DNA of 64,000 nucleotides, from assembly GCA_036346225.1 (NCBI GenBank), contig JARFIW010001082.1, forward strand, positions 5,642,001-5,706,000, in the 5' to 3' direction. How positions within the stretch are numbered: position 1 is the first letter of the stretch; every line of letters begins with the position of its first letter. Both the position numbers and the translations under genes were made by a program. Under the pieces are notes generated by a model that saw only the letters and a program-made list of their open reading frames with translations, was not told the DNA's origin and did not search any database. Below are positions 33,998 to 46,224 of the stretch, piece by piece. This stretch comes from Platerodrilus igneus (lineage: Eukaryota; Arthropoda; Insecta; Coleoptera; Lycidae).

Positions 33998-35598
33998 TGT
34001 AACGTTCCGTTTATTTTGTTACCTTATATTAGAGAAATGTGTATATAAAGTCAATTAGTTTGTGTAAATAATTCATCAGTTTAAAATATAACAAAGAGCG
34101 CTTTGCCCGCACATCCCTTCATAATTTCGACAGTTTTTTTTTTGGCAGGTAATCAAGAGGGCCGAGGTCTGTGACGTTCATGAAGTGAAGTTTGTCAAGT
34201 CGAGTTTTTGTGATATAAAACAAATCGCTTAGAGCGGATTTATTCAGTTTTTACATGAAATATGTAGTTACAATATTATAGTAAATCGATCGTTTATTTT
34301 GGTGGTTTAGTGGAAGTTATAATACAAGTGCCGAGTTTTAATTGTCGATCTTCGCTAATAGCGTCACGTGTTGCACGTGGTTAATCATTCTGTTGTAGGT
34401 TGATGCATCCTCTTTTGTTGTTTACGTTTTAGAAGTATTAATTAATGCCCATGAATTTGGGAGTTACTGTCTAGAGGATGAATGGAAATCTCATTACGGT
34501 TGCGGTAGGCCCGTAATATAACCCAGTTGTTGGGGATCAAGTAACAGATTAACTGTCACGTGTTTAAAAGTAGAAAACTCGACACCCTCAGAGGTACCAT
34601 CCACCTTACAAGGTAAGCGACTGTATTCGTAGATTTTACAGTGCAGTCCCAAATACGTCGATTATAATATTAAACGTTTGTACCATTAAATTAAGCACAA
34701 CTCGTACATGAAGTTGTGTTAATCCCTTATCATCGAGTCCTAAAGTGTGTGCACTTTATTGATACTTTACCGTTGTCGCGAACAACAAACACATTTAATC
34801 AGTATAAATAGTTAAACCATATTGTTTCCAATTAACGTAATATTTAAGACAGTTGTACTGATACTTCCATTTATTCAAAATTATTACGATTACATATTTG
34901 TTGAATTAAGACCACAATTTACATTTTGAATTGAAAGTTATTGTGGCCGCTAAGTTACTAGCGTAGGGTTGTATGCACACGGCGTCCTACGCATTACGTT
35001 TCAAATATTTTATTAGTTACTGTGTAAGTAGAGCAAGTGGGGGTGTCCTGTGCACTCAACTCCACTTTAATTTTATTACACATTGCTTTACTCGCCAGTA
35101 CACCTTATAGTAATAATAATTGTATGCCATTTACTTTATCGACAATATTACTTGTGGTAATGTTTACATTTACTTGTTCATATATGTATGTGCCATATTT
35201 GTTTATGTAACCAACCCATGTATTTATTTCAGTCGTTGGGATTTGTTAATAGAATTAAGTAAAGTTGTCTACGTGTATTATTTTAGTAAGAAGTTTATGT
35301 TAGTAGGGTGAATTCAACCTCTCTACTCTGCGAGATTTTCTGAGGATTTTATGTTAAATATTGAGCTGCAAGGAGTCTACCGACCAGTGACGAGATTCTC
35401 CTTTTGTCATCTAGCATTGTGACATTACTGGTGGTGCCCACCCGATTTTTGACGTTTTACCGAATTCACATCTCATTATAATTGTCATCTTAGGGCACTT
35501 AGCAATCCTAATCTACGACTTTTGTCTGACCTACCCCTCACCGGCTAGAGCTAGGCCGCCCGTCCCTTGGTGTCGTAGTGCTGAATTGGCCCGTAACA
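33998..35598 (+). repeat. Gypsy-B 5' LTR (1.6 kb)
   Basis: TGTAACGTTCCG opens it and GGCCCGTAACA closes it, both confirmed against the 3' LTR. A TATATAA at about 34049 is the likely promoter TATA box. The uninterrupted CATCAGTTTAAAATATAAC at about 34071 shows the target sequence into which Gypsy-C later inserted in the other LTR. Short open frames here (35120-35311 and its copy 54954-55145) are LTR repeats, not genes. Confidence 0.92.
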
Positions 35599-35606
35599 AG
35601 TTAATT

Positions 35607-35624
35607 TGGCGCCCATTGCGTGTG
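35607..35624 (+). other. Gypsy-B primer-binding site
   Basis: TGGCGCCCATTGCGTGTG lies 8 bp after the LTR. The first nine bases fit the tRNA-Lys-type site TGGCGCCCA; the rest has drifted. Confidence 0.55.
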
Positions 35625-35734
35625 GCCTGTTTTGTGTTCCTATAAGTTGTAGAAAATACTTTTTTTTGACGTTTGATGACTATTTTCTTTTTCTTGGTAT
35701 TGTTGTTTAAAGATTTGTCAGTGTGGGTTTACGA

Positions 35735-37286
35735 ATGATTGTTGAACGTTTGAGTAAAGAGGAGTTGCAGTATACACTTGGTATTAGAGGTTGTAAAACG
35801 GAAGGTTTAGTTAAAGAACTACGGACTAATTTACGTAAGGTTCTTAAAGAAGAGAAAGAGAGCGGCGTGGTAACTGCTGTTAAGATTCCAGAATTCTCTG
35901 TCGATGTTGAAGCTGTCGAGAAAGGATGTTCTTTCTATTTTAGAAAAATTAATTGAGGCGTATGAATGTACGCATTGTAAAGAATCTGCGTTATCTGTTG
36001 AAACTAAATTATCGCATTATCTTGATCGTGTGAATAATAGTCGTCCCGATGATAAAGAAAAAGCTGTGAAAGAAACACTTTTGACGAAAGTTTCATTGTT
36101 GTTGTCTCGTTATCAATTATTGTCGCTTAAAGTTGATTCCGATGAATTAGTAAATGAAGGTACTAGTTGTATTGACGATACTGTTGTTGATGCTAATCCT
36201 GTGACGCAAATGTCAATGTCTCAAAATTATTCGACAAAATCAGTCCCAGTTGCAAAATGGGGAATTCAATTTTCAGGCGAGCTTCGAACCATGTCGCTAA
36301 GCGCGTTTCTTGAACGTGTAGATGAGCTGAGGGTAGCTCGTAATGTTAATTTTGTTCAGTTATTTTCAGAGTAGGTTGATCTCTTTACCGGTAGAGCGTT
36401 ATTATGGTACCGAGCAAATAAATGTTCCGTAAGTAATTGGGAAGAATTAGTTCGTCTGTTACGTTTAGAATTTCAGCCAATTAATTATGATGAGCGCTTG
36501 ATGGAGGAAATTAAGCGTCGCACCCAAGGCTCCGAAGAGACTATGGGGATATATATTGCAGTTATGCTGAACATGTTTAGTAGGTTAAGTGAGATTGTTT
36601 CGGAACCAGACCAACTTAAAATTTTAATGCGTAATATCGCTCCCTTTTATCAAAATCAGTTAGCGCTTGTTGAAGTGCGTTCTGTAAATGAACTATTGTC
36701 GTATGGTAGGAAGATGGAAGAGAGACGTTTTTCTATTGATACTTATGTACCGCCTTCTCGTCGTCGCACAGATTTGGAAGCTGATTTAGCTTATATGGGT
36801 TCTTCTAGTGATTTATGCACTACCGAAGTTGCTACAACTACAGGTCGAAGGTTTGGAGGCGATATCCGTCAGAAAACACTCCGTTGTTGGAATTGTGATA
36901 AAAGTGATCACAGAGCCAGTCAATGTGATGTACCGCGCCGTCGTCAATATTGCTACCGTTGTGGAAATCCTGGTTTTACCGTGAATACTTGCAATAAGTG
37001 TCGTAGATTTTCGGGAAACGGCCCGAGGGGGAAATTGAATGGTCGAGCAATTTTGTCCCGTACGTTTACTAACTCGACTTTTTATGTACAAAATTTAGTT
37101 AAGGTTAAGAATGCCGATTTCGTTAAGAATAAAGTTATTCTGGATTATGTTTTTGAGAATTCTACACCCGATGCGCGACCTCATGTTACTGTTGATATTT
37201 TGGGTTATAAGTTACTTGGACTTTTAGACTCTGGTGCTAGTAGAACAATTTTAGGTTCGCAGGTTGGGATTTATTACGTTTGTTGA
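35735..37286 (+). pseudogene. gag: Gypsy-B gag with start of protease (shift and stop)
   Basis: The ATG at 35735 gives VERLSKEELQYTLGIRG, a short N-terminal helical domain. The frame shifts near 35925 and a TAG at 36372-36374 interrupts it. The capsid part includes PVAKWGIQFSGE, VDLFTGRALLWYRANK and LKILMRNIAPFYQNQ. The nucleocapsid has one complete CCHC knuckle (CWNCDKSDHRASQC) and a second with His replaced (CYRCGNPGFTVNTC). The frame continues into the protease active site LGLLDSGASRTILGS before a shift near 37262. Gag would assemble particles and bind RNA. It is homologous through N-terminus, capsid and knuckles to the Gypsy-C Gag at 44607-45991 and 50376-51763. Confidence 0.9.
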
Positions 37287-37288
37287 AG

Positions 37289-40254
37289 TTACCGATAAGA
37301 AAAGATTCTCGCCCCGCCTGAACCGTAGCGAATGGTGAAAAAGTTAATAGTTCGGGGACAATTATGTTACCGATTACTTTGAAGGAACGAACTGTTACTG
37401 TTGAAGTATTAGTTATGCCTGACGTTAAGCATCCGTTAATTTTAGGAATTGATTTTTGGTCGTCTATTGGTTTAGTCCCGGACATCATGAAAGGCCAATG
37501 GCAGTTTACTAACCCCGATGTTTTGTCTATTGAGGATGCGTTAAGTAGTTCTGTTCTACAGCCTACCCATGATTTGTCTTTTGAGCAGCGTACGAAATTA
37601 GAGCGGTTGGTAGATGAACATTTTGCTAAACATTCTGGTGAATCTCTAGGTTGCACGAATTTAGTTGAACACGAAATTAAGACCTCTTCAAAACCGATTA
37701 AGCAGAGATATTATCCGGTGTCGCCGGTTATGCAAAAACATATTGATGACGAATTGGAGAAGATGTTAAAGTTAGGCGTGGTGGAGCGATCGAACAGTGC
37801 TTGGTCTAGTCCGATTTTGTTGGTGAAAAAGCGTGATAATACGTTTCGATTTTGTGTAGATTTTCGTCAAGTTAATAAAGTTACGGAGAAGGACGCGTAT
37901 CCTTTGCCATATGTTTCGTCTATTTTAGATCGTCTTCGTAATGCAAAATATATTACTTCGTTAGATATTAAGTCAGCGTATTGGCAGGTCCCTGTTGCTA
38001 AGGAATCCCGTCAGTATACAGCTTTTACGGTACCAAACCGTGGTTTATTTGAATTTTGTCGTTTGCCGTTCGGATTACATAATGCTCCGGCTACGTGGCA
38101 ACGTTTAATAGATGCTGTGTTGGGTCCCGAGTTGGAACCCTACGTTTTCGTTTATTTGGACGATATAATCCTATGTACACCTGATTTTGAGAGACATATC
38201 GAAATGCTACAAGAAGTATTTACCCGTTTAAGTAATGCTGGTCTGACGTTAGGTCGTGAGAAGTGTCATTTTTGCAAACCTGAACTTAAGTATCTTGGAT
38301 ACATGGTGAATAGTAAGGGGTTACTCCCTGATCCTGAAAAAGTTACCGCTATTCTGAACATACCGCCACCGAAGTCTGTTAGCGAAGTTAGGAGAATTGT
38401 AGGTATGGCTTCGTGGTATAGACGTTTTATTCCGAATTTTTCGTCAATTGTCGCCCCGTTAACGGCTTTGTTAAGAAAGAATTGTAAATTTAATTGGTCC
38501 GAAATTTGTAATGTTGCGTTTACTACTATTAAGAACCATTTGATTTCCGCCCCTATAGTTAGATGTCCTGATTTTGACTTACCGTTTTGTGTACAAACAG
38601 ATGCTTCTGGGTATGGCTTAGGCGCAGTCCTAACTCAAACCAAGGATGGTCAAGAATATGTTGTATGTTATACTAGTCGTTCTCTTACTAAAACTGAGAG
38701 AAATTTTTCCGTTACCGAGCGTGAATGTTTAGCCGTGATTTGGGCTATTGAGAGGTTACGTCCGTACCTTGAAGGCGCTAGGTTTACCGTTATTACGGAC
38801 CATCATTCCCTAATGTGGATAATAATTTGAAAGAGCAATCAGGTAGATTAGCCAGATGGGCTATTAGGTTACAGCAGCATGATTTTGAGATTTTACATAG
38901 GAAGGGTAAAGACCATCATGTACCTGATGCGTTATCTCGTTCCGTGCCTGAGGTTAATGTTGTCAATGTGGTTGTGGAAGAGCGTGAAGAGGTGGAGCCT
39001 CCTGTAAATTCGAAAATTGATCGCTGGTATAATCGTATGTGTAAGCTTGTGCAGACTAAACCGATTGTCTATAATAGTTGGAAAATTGTTGGTGATACTC
39101 TGTATAAGCGGATGAAAGTTGATTATCCGGATGTTTCTGAAGAAGATGATTGTCGGAGAGAAGTTGTCCCGAAATTTCGTCGTAAAGATCTTTTAGTAAA
39201 GTTTCATGATGAGCCTACTTCAGGTCATCTAGGTATTTTTAAGACTTTTAGTTGTATTTCTCGTTTATATTATTGGCCGAAAATGAAAGCTGATGTTACT
39301 CGTTATGTGAACCATTGTAAAGTGTGTTTAGAGCAAAAGCCTGAGCACAAGAAACCTGCAGATCTGATGTCCAGACACCCAATTGTTAAGAAACCTTGGC
39401 AGATGGTATCTTGTGATATTATAGGTCCGTTACCGCGTTCTTCTAGAGGTTATTGCTATATTTTGTCAGTTACCGATTGTTTTACGAAATTTTCATTGTT
39501 TTTCCCGTTACGTTTTGCTACAGCTTCAGCTGTGGTGCAACGTCTTGAAGAAAATGTTATTTTAGTGTTTGGTGTTCCGCAATATTTACTTACCGATAAT
39601 GGTGTTCAGTTTCGTTCTAAGGAATTCAGCAAGTTGGCCTCCTGGTATAAAATTCAGATAATATTTAATGCTTATTATCATCCTCAAGCGAATCCGGTTG
39701 AGAGAGTACATAGAATTTTGAAGATCATGTTGTCGTCGTATGTGAAAAACCATCACAAAAATTGGGATCGTTATTTACCTAAAGTAGCTTGCGCCGTACG
39801 TACTGCTATTCATGAAGTTACCGGTATGTCGCCATATTTTGCTAATTTTGGTCGTGAGATGAATCTTGAAGGAAGTCCCGATGTGCCTGATAATTCTCGT
39901 GATTTAAATGGTGTTGATTTTGCGGATCGAAAAGATCTCCTATCGCGTTCTGCTGCGATGCAGAAAATTTACGATGATATTGTCAAGAGACTTAAAGTGG
40001 CATATGATCGCGCTAAAATCAAATATGATTTACGAAGGCGTCCCGCCGATTTTGAAGTTGGTGATTCCGTGTGGAGAAAAAATTATGTTTTGTCTGACGC
40101 GTTGAAACATTTTACCGCGAAATTAGCCCCTAAATTTGTTGGTCCTTTTATTATTCGTAAAAAAGTGTCTTATTCGACATATGAGTTGTCCGATTCGACT
40201 GGCATGTCTAAAGGTGTATGGCACGCCAAAGATCTTAAACACCATCCCGATTAG
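37289..40254 (+). pseudogene. pol: Gypsy-B pol: RT, RNase H, integrase (stop and frameshift)
   Basis: After a TGA at 37319-37321 the frame runs open from 37322. It has protease-end residues LILGIDFWSSIG, RT motifs VERSNSAWSSPILLVKK, ITSLDIKSAYWQVPV and the catalytic FVYLDDIIL (Asp266/Asp267 counted from 37364), then RNase H QTDASGYGLGAVL and TEREC. A one-base shift near 38818 leads to the integrase frame (38815-40254). This holds zinc-binding HLGIFKT...HCKVCLEQK and the DDE triad Asp201 (SCDIIGPL), Asp261 (LTDNGVQF) and Glu296 (NPVERVHR), spaced 35 as usual. The integrase ends with a GPFIIRKK-type domain. Catalytic residues survive, but the stop and the shift prevent a full polyprotein. Confidence 0.92.
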
Positions 40255-40374
40255 TTGTTAGTGTGTTTCGATTTTGTTTTTTTTTTGTGTTGTTTAGTTA
40301 GTTTCGTTTTCTTTAGGTTTATGTTTCCGTTTTCTTAAGTCGAAAATGGGATTTTCGTCTTCGAGTGGGGGAGG
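40255..40374 (+). other. Gypsy-B 3' untranslated region and polypurine tract
   Basis: It ends with GAGTGGGGGAGG immediately before the LTR start TGTAACG, a good polypurine tract. Confidence 0.8.
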
Positions 40375-40458
40375 TGTAACGTTCCGTTTATTTTGTTACC
40401 TTATATTAGAGAAATGTGTATATAAAGTCAATTAGTTTGTGTAAATAATTCATCAGTT
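40375..40458 (+). repeat. Gypsy-B 3' LTR, first 84 bp
   Basis: Matches the first 84 bp of the 5' LTR up to CATCAGTT, where Gypsy-C is inserted. AGTT at 40455-40458 is repeated at 53913-53916, giving a 4-bp target duplication. Confidence 0.92.
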
Positions 40459-42383
40459 TGTAAGTGTAATAAAAAACGGGGTAATTAAAAACTTTTTGTA
40501 AGTTTATTACCCTTTATCCTCGTGACTATCAGCTATATACTAAAACTCTCTATTTTTAATCTGATATCACTAGGTCGAGATTTTCTTCTTTATACTCCAA
40601 GCCCAGGGTAATGTCAGATGGAAAACGGCTTTAGACAAAGAAAACTCTTAGGGGTTAAACGGCTAGTAGAGTGTTAGCTCTGGGTAGATCATGAGCATGG
40701 GTCATGGGTGGATAATCGACCAAAAATATTTTTAATAGGCGCCACCGTATTTTTTAATACAAGTGCCAACCAAATTTAACTGTGTTTGTATAAGGGAATG
40801 CGGAAACCTTATCTTAACACCACTATCATAGCCATAAAATTTGAATTTCACTCTTTATCACACACTTACCAAAACCTCAACCACCAGATGTCAAACAGTT
40901 GTCTCAGCTTTACCTGTGAACAAACAAAACACCACATGGACACTATTTGTGTCTTCAAAAGCATATGCCAAAAATAGAATAAATGAATTTAAACATCTGT
41001 GAAATACTAAAGGGATTCATTTTCATTACTCTGTCTTTTTACTTAAGGAGGATTTGCTCTAGTTTTCTCTTTCCTAATTTAAATGTTGTATAATAAAACT
41101 TCTTTCAAAGGAAACAAAATGAATTCTATTTATATGTAGAAATCTGATTAAATACATGTGACTGCAATATATATATTTACTATCTTGTCTTAAAAATTTT
41201 TATAAAAGAATTTTAGTGAAGTTTAACCTTCAAAATAAATATGTATTAATTGATCATTTCTATAAAATTTAGTTTAAGCAAACATGTAATAATTTATTAG
41301 ATCATAACACATGAATTTATTTTTACTTATAATCATTGAAGCGCTTCCTTGACCATTTACAACAAAGATTGATCATCAGAAAAATAGCGATCATAAAATG
41401 CAACTACTCAAATTTAACTGTAATCTACAAAAAAATATACACGAATTTCAGCACCAATAAAAAGCTTTTACATGACCTGAATGTTTTTAAGCAAAATGTG
41501 AAAATTAAATCAAGACTGCATCTGGCGTCTAGATTAGGAAACAGAATCTATACTATCTTTTTTATCTGACATAAGTTGTCATTTTAAATATCTTAAAACA
41601 CATTGAGTGCGTGTACAAGCAACAGACAAATTAGATATTTATTCGGTGTGTTATTGACTTTAAAAAACTACTTTTTATTTGTGTTACTCTAATATTCAAC
41701 GTAGCAAATCTCATAATAATTTACTATACTTTCAAAGTTACGGAAAGTTTCAAACACTCACGTGTATCCAAATAAATTGCAGGTGCAAAATCATGACGTC
41801 AGCTGTTGTATTTTTCCAGCGTATTAATCATCTGTAAGTTTGAAGTACCAAGATTCTTTGTATAATAAACCATTTCTATACGGCGTATTAAATAGATAGA
41901 ACGAAACCATAACTGCCTGCTTTAAATTATTGCGACGAAAATTTATTATAATTTAACATTGAAAATTGTTGTTGTAGATATGTCCATTAGATATTGCACT
42001 AAAGTGAAAGTATTAGTTTAATTTATTGTATTAATCTATACCAACTGTCTTAAATGATGTATATTATCGTTCCATGTTCTCAACTCAAGCTCTTCTTCCT
42101 GACTCTATTAGACGCCTCGTGTTTTAGTCGGGACATCTTGACTTTTATCTCTAGTCTACAAAAGCGACTTCACTCTTCGACGTTGGGAACAAAAGTGCTG
42201 ATAATTAACTGGACAACGCTTGGTAACAAGCCTCAGAATATATATCTTCTAGAATCTATGTGTTATTATGAACATTATACTTTAATTTTTATTGGCTGAA
42301 TATTTACGAATTAAATGCTTTAAAATTTATCTGTTTTATTATTAATTTATTAGGCTTGGTGTAACAAGAAAAAATACGTTACA
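40459..42383 (-). repeat. Gypsy-C LTR 1 (left; element 3' end)
   Basis: A 1.92-kb LTR from TGTAAGTGTAAT to ATACGTTACA. It is nearly identical to LTRs 2 and 3; differences are mainly in homopolymer length. Confidence 0.92.
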
Positions 42384-42411
42384 CAGCCTCTTCCCAAGAG
42401 AAAAATTGAGG
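42384..42411 (-). other. Gypsy-C polypurine tract, unit 1
   Basis: On the minus strand GGGAAGAGGCTG directly precedes the LTR start TGTAACG. The same sequence is at 48149-48176 in unit 2. Confidence 0.6.
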
Positions 42412-44606
42412 TATGGAAGAATTTTTCTAAAAAAATTTTCGACTGAAACTTCAAAATTACTCTTATTAACTGTATAAACCTCTTACAACTCACAACAAAA
42501 CAGCACAAACTTTAACTATAACTAACGATGAGTTTAACAAAAAAACAGAATCATTCACTAATTGATATGGGGAATATTAATGCATGGGATTGAGTGATTA
42601 GTAACTGCGCGTACTACACGCCTATAAAGGGACAAATTCGGGAAGTCATAATCAGTATTTACGTCAATCATTTACGAATATTTAGGGAATCTAACACTCA
42701 GTGGATGCATGTCATCTATAGTTACAAACGCAACAACCATATCAAAATAAAAAATTTTACCTGAAGCGAAAAATATTTTTCTATAAATTAGAACTGTAAT
42801 AAACAAAATCGAATGTATAACAAAATTACTATTAAACAAAAATCTGTACAACGAATACTCTTCTCTAATTTACTATATCTGTCTTAAGGATTTATGTACA
42901 TAACTTTCCAGATGCTAATTACATTTAAACTAATTGATGAATTTAATAAGTACCAAAAGCTGTTATTTACGAAGTCCATTCACGAAACAAATCTCCAACA
43001 CTCGAGAAACAGACAAAGTATTAACAATACTTATTCATCAACAAGATACCTTTGATCTTTGAGTGAGCACCTCACAACATTATCTGTACGACTACTATGC
43101 TACAGACTCAACTATATCTCTCAAAAATTTTACAACATCAGTGATTCATCACCAAAGAACTCCAAAACCACTAATAAATCATACTTTGAGCCTACTGGGA
43201 GACATCCACCAGCAACTCACAAAAAAAACTCTTCATGAACTCTCTTAGCTCATGCACACTCTCAATAAAAATAAGCACATCAGGCCTAGTCTCAAACTAC
43301 TAAATCAAAACTCAAGCATTCCTTTAATGCTTAATACTCTATCACACTCTAACTATATGACTGTATACTCAACACTTTACTAAACACTCTCTGTAATCTC
43401 CATCATGTACCTCATAACTGAATACGCACCTCTTCACCGAATACATATTCTTCTCTATATACCTGCAACATCTCTCAACATATGCTGCACTCTCAAACAC
43501 CTCAAAAAATATATCATCATTCAAAATCCATAAACATATCCTTGTCGTCATCAAAAATTATCATTTAACACATCTTTGTCGTCATCAAAATTATCATTTA
43601 ACACATCCTTGTCGTCATTTAACACATCTTTGTCGTCATCAAAATTATCATTTAACACATGCAACATCTAAATCAACAAACATATTAAGCTCTATTACTA
43701 CTAAAACAAAAATTACTTTAAACAAACCAAAAAAAAATTTCACTAACTTTAATCTTGTCCTACTTAAGAATTTAAAACATGGACCAAAAAGAATTACTAC
43801 TGACTTCGACTATAATTAGAAGTACCTAAGGATCAGAAACATTCTTAACATCTTCATTTTCACCTTCATCTGTCGCAGAATTATCGATACTAAACATTTT
43901 CTTAGACTTAAATTTGAAGATACGGATAAATGAAAAAGGGGGAATTTGAATACGAAATTATTTTCTACTTTACTTCATGATAACTATTAATAAATGTTCT
44001 GGTACACGCTTACTCTACCCATAATCAAACTGTCGATATAAACTAAAGTGCTTCACAACGCATAAATTTGCTAGTATGACAAGCTCCTCTATGAGCCTCA
44101 CCTAGACTTATAAACAAAATTGCTAGAATGACAAACTCTTCTCTGAGTCTCATCTAGACTGACAAACTAAATAAGCAAAACGAATCACATCATAACCGAC
44201 TTCAAATAATCTCAAGTGACGATGCCAAAACTGCTAAAGCGACAAACTTACCACGACCCTCGCATAGACTGACATAACGCTGAGCGACCAACCCTTCCGG
44301 AGTTTCGTCTAGACTAACATAACGCTACACGATGAACCACAACAAGTCTCGCACAGATCTAACTTAACTCAACATACTACGTTGTAACGCGACCATAAAA
44401 ATTGCTACTCAAAACCAATCAAACTAAACCAAAACGTGCTCATGCACAAGAGCAATCTTCAAAACTATATTTCAACAGTAAAAACTAGTGTACCATTAAT
44501 CGAACAACTAATATAACTAATAAGACTGAAAGATGAATCTATTATCGATGAAATACATACAAAATCAAACAAACTCGTAACATCCATATCAAACAACTTT
44601 ATCATT
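42412..44606 (-). other. Gypsy-C unit 1 non-coding internal region
   Basis: About 2.2 kb lies between the gag end and the polypurine tract, where pol would be expected. No pol motif is found on either strand. It holds a minisatellite with units like TTGTCGTCATCAAAATTATC at about 43545-43665. It also has a degenerate array of ~50-bp units at about 44065-44360, carrying repeated CTAGACTGACAAAC/CATAAC blocks. Plus-strand frames such as 43063-43248 repeat in unit 2 only because the units are near-identical. Confidence 0.75.
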
Positions 44607-45991
44607 TTATCTAGAAACAGGAATTTCGCTACTCAACTTCTGTTCCTCCACTCGTTGAGTTGGACACGACGGACAAGTGATACTAGTCACTCCTTTACGA
44701 CCACAACCATAACAAAATAATCTCTTGAAAGATCTACAGACACTGAAAGTATGTCCATAACGTGAACAATTCCAACATACCAATTTATGCTTAATAAATG
44801 AGTTACCTACTCCACTCTTTTCTGTCATTGGGGTAGCAGAATTAAGAACTTGTACTGGGAATGTGAAGATGTAGGGTATAAACACGACTTGAAGCATTCT
44901 GAAATGAACTAGGGGTTTTGTTTCTAAAACGTGGATTAAAATAATTAATAGGCTGCTTGTGACTATATGGTGCAACTGAAACAGACTTATGTTTACTTAA
45001 AGAAGCTTCTTCTAACTTCTTACACAGTTTAACTAACGTACTAATATCCTCTATCTCTGTAAGAGCAAGATGCTGAATGAAATATGGCAATAAATTTTTC
45101 TTGACTATTCTAACTTTAGTGTGTTCTGCAGGAATAATAGGTAATCGGTTAAACAAATTTTCCATATTAGCAATGAACAATACAACTGATTCACCATTCC
45201 TCTGTAATCTATTTTGATTTTTCCCAAATATCGTCTTCAGGATGTGCTGGCAAGAAATCTTCCTTTAGTCTACTAACCAACGAACTCCAATCTGTTAATG
45301 AACTACGAACGCAACGATACCATACTAAGGCATCACCGGTAAACAATTCAACTGCAGAATTAAACAATTCCATTTCAGATACCTTTCGAGACTGTGCAAT
45401 GTCACTAATGTTTTCTAAAAATTGATATAAGAGAGATGGGTTTCCTGAATATTTTATCGACCAAGATCCAATAGGGACTGACTGTGTGACATATGTAACC
45501 GTTGGAATGGGCACATTAGATGCAGCAATAGGATTTATATTAATATCTTTATGATTTGAACTCGTATCCTTATTTAATTTCTCATGCAGATCTGCTTCCA
45601 CAACAAGAATAGTAGCCAAACTTTCATTTTAAATAACACAATTTCCTCAAAATTTTCTTTAGGGAGCTTTAACCGTTGAATTCTACCTGTAAGATGTACT
45701 AATCTTGACCTTATCCTTTTAAAATTGACTCAGCGGGATCATCCATAAATTCTAACAAAACGTTTTAACCGACTCTATACTAGACTCAATCTCTTCTTTC
45801 TCTACTTTGAAATCTACTTTATAGTAAGAAGGATCTATCAAACAACCGGGTTTATCTGTTTCTTTGGCCAACAACCTTGCTAAAATTTTCCTTTTATCTG
45901 AAACTGGTCTTGAATTTTCAATGCCTCTAATGTTCAATTCATATTCTAACTCATTTTTAAGTAAATGTACGATGCTATAAGTTTCTGCCAT
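44607..45991 (-). pseudogene. gag: Gypsy-C gag, unit 1 (frameshifted)
   Basis: Starts at the ATG at 45991 (MAETYSIVHLLKNELEYEL) and ends with KLSSEIPVSR at 44607. The N-terminal helix is followed by VPIGSWSIKYSG, VELFTGDALVWYRCVR and NLLPYFIQHLALTEIEDI, a retrotransposon capsid. The nucleocapsid has a CCHC knuckle (CWNCSRYGHTFSVC) and a second finger with His replaced (CYGCGRKGVTSITC). Compared with unit 2, this copy carries extra one-base losses in T/A runs near 45628, 45725 and 45760 that break the N-terminal half. Both copies share one shift at about 45220. Expected length is about 460 residues. Confidence 0.85.
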
Positions 45992-46157
45992 AATTAAATA
46001 TCTGAATATCTCTAACGTAACTCAATTATAAAATTTTTGAAGATGAAATCTCAAACAAACGAATGTCCTAACTATATAAAGAAGAACTCACTATAAACTG
46101 TAACAAACTTTAACAAAAATGAAACTAAAAGAAGACGTTACTAATATCAAAGCAAAC
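45992..46157 (-). other. Gypsy-C unit 1 leader between primer site and gag
   Basis: Short AT-rich leader (element orientation) with no other feature seen. The tRNA footprint lies at its right end. Confidence 0.6.
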
Positions 46158-46223
46158 CTCAGTCGGTAGAGCATGAGACTCTTAATCTCAGGGTCGTGGG
46201 TTCGAGCCCCACGTTGGGCGCCA
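46158..46223 (+). other. tRNA-Lys(CTT) footprint including CCA next to Gypsy-C LTR (unit 1)
   Basis: The plus strand reads CTCAGTCGGTAGAGCATGAG, ACTCTTAATCTCAGGGTCGT, then GGGTTCGAGCCCCACG and TTGGGCGCCA. This is the animal tRNA-Lys(CTT) sequence from about nucleotide 11 to the 3' end, with anticodon CTT. The CCA, which eukaryotic tRNA genes do not encode, is present and is separated from the LTR by one G. The minus strand of the last 18 nt (46206-46223) is the ordinary primer-binding site TGGCGCCCAACGTGGGGC. So the complement of most of the primer tRNA has been retained, not just 18 nt. The first 10 or so nt of the tRNA are replaced by unrelated sequence, so it is not a working tRNA gene. 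Confidence 0.85.
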
Positions 46224-46224
46224 G

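Noticed and set aside
35120..35311. 63-codon frame repeated at 54954-55145
   Set aside because: Lies in the Gypsy-B LTRs; repetition is due to the LTR copies.
43063..43248. Plus-strand 61-codon frame identical in both Gypsy-C units (also at 48833-49018)
   Set aside because: The identity reflects near-identical units. It is antisense to the element and has no recognisable domain.
43545..43665. Regularly spaced repeats as a CRISPR array
   Set aside because: Units are contiguous with no unique spacers; this is a minisatellite in a eukaryotic retroelement.
46158..46223. Annotating this as a tRNA-Lys gene
   Set aside because: The first ~10 nt are missing, CCA is encoded, the sequence abuts the LTR by one base, and it recurs at the same place in both units. 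It is a primer footprint, not a gene.
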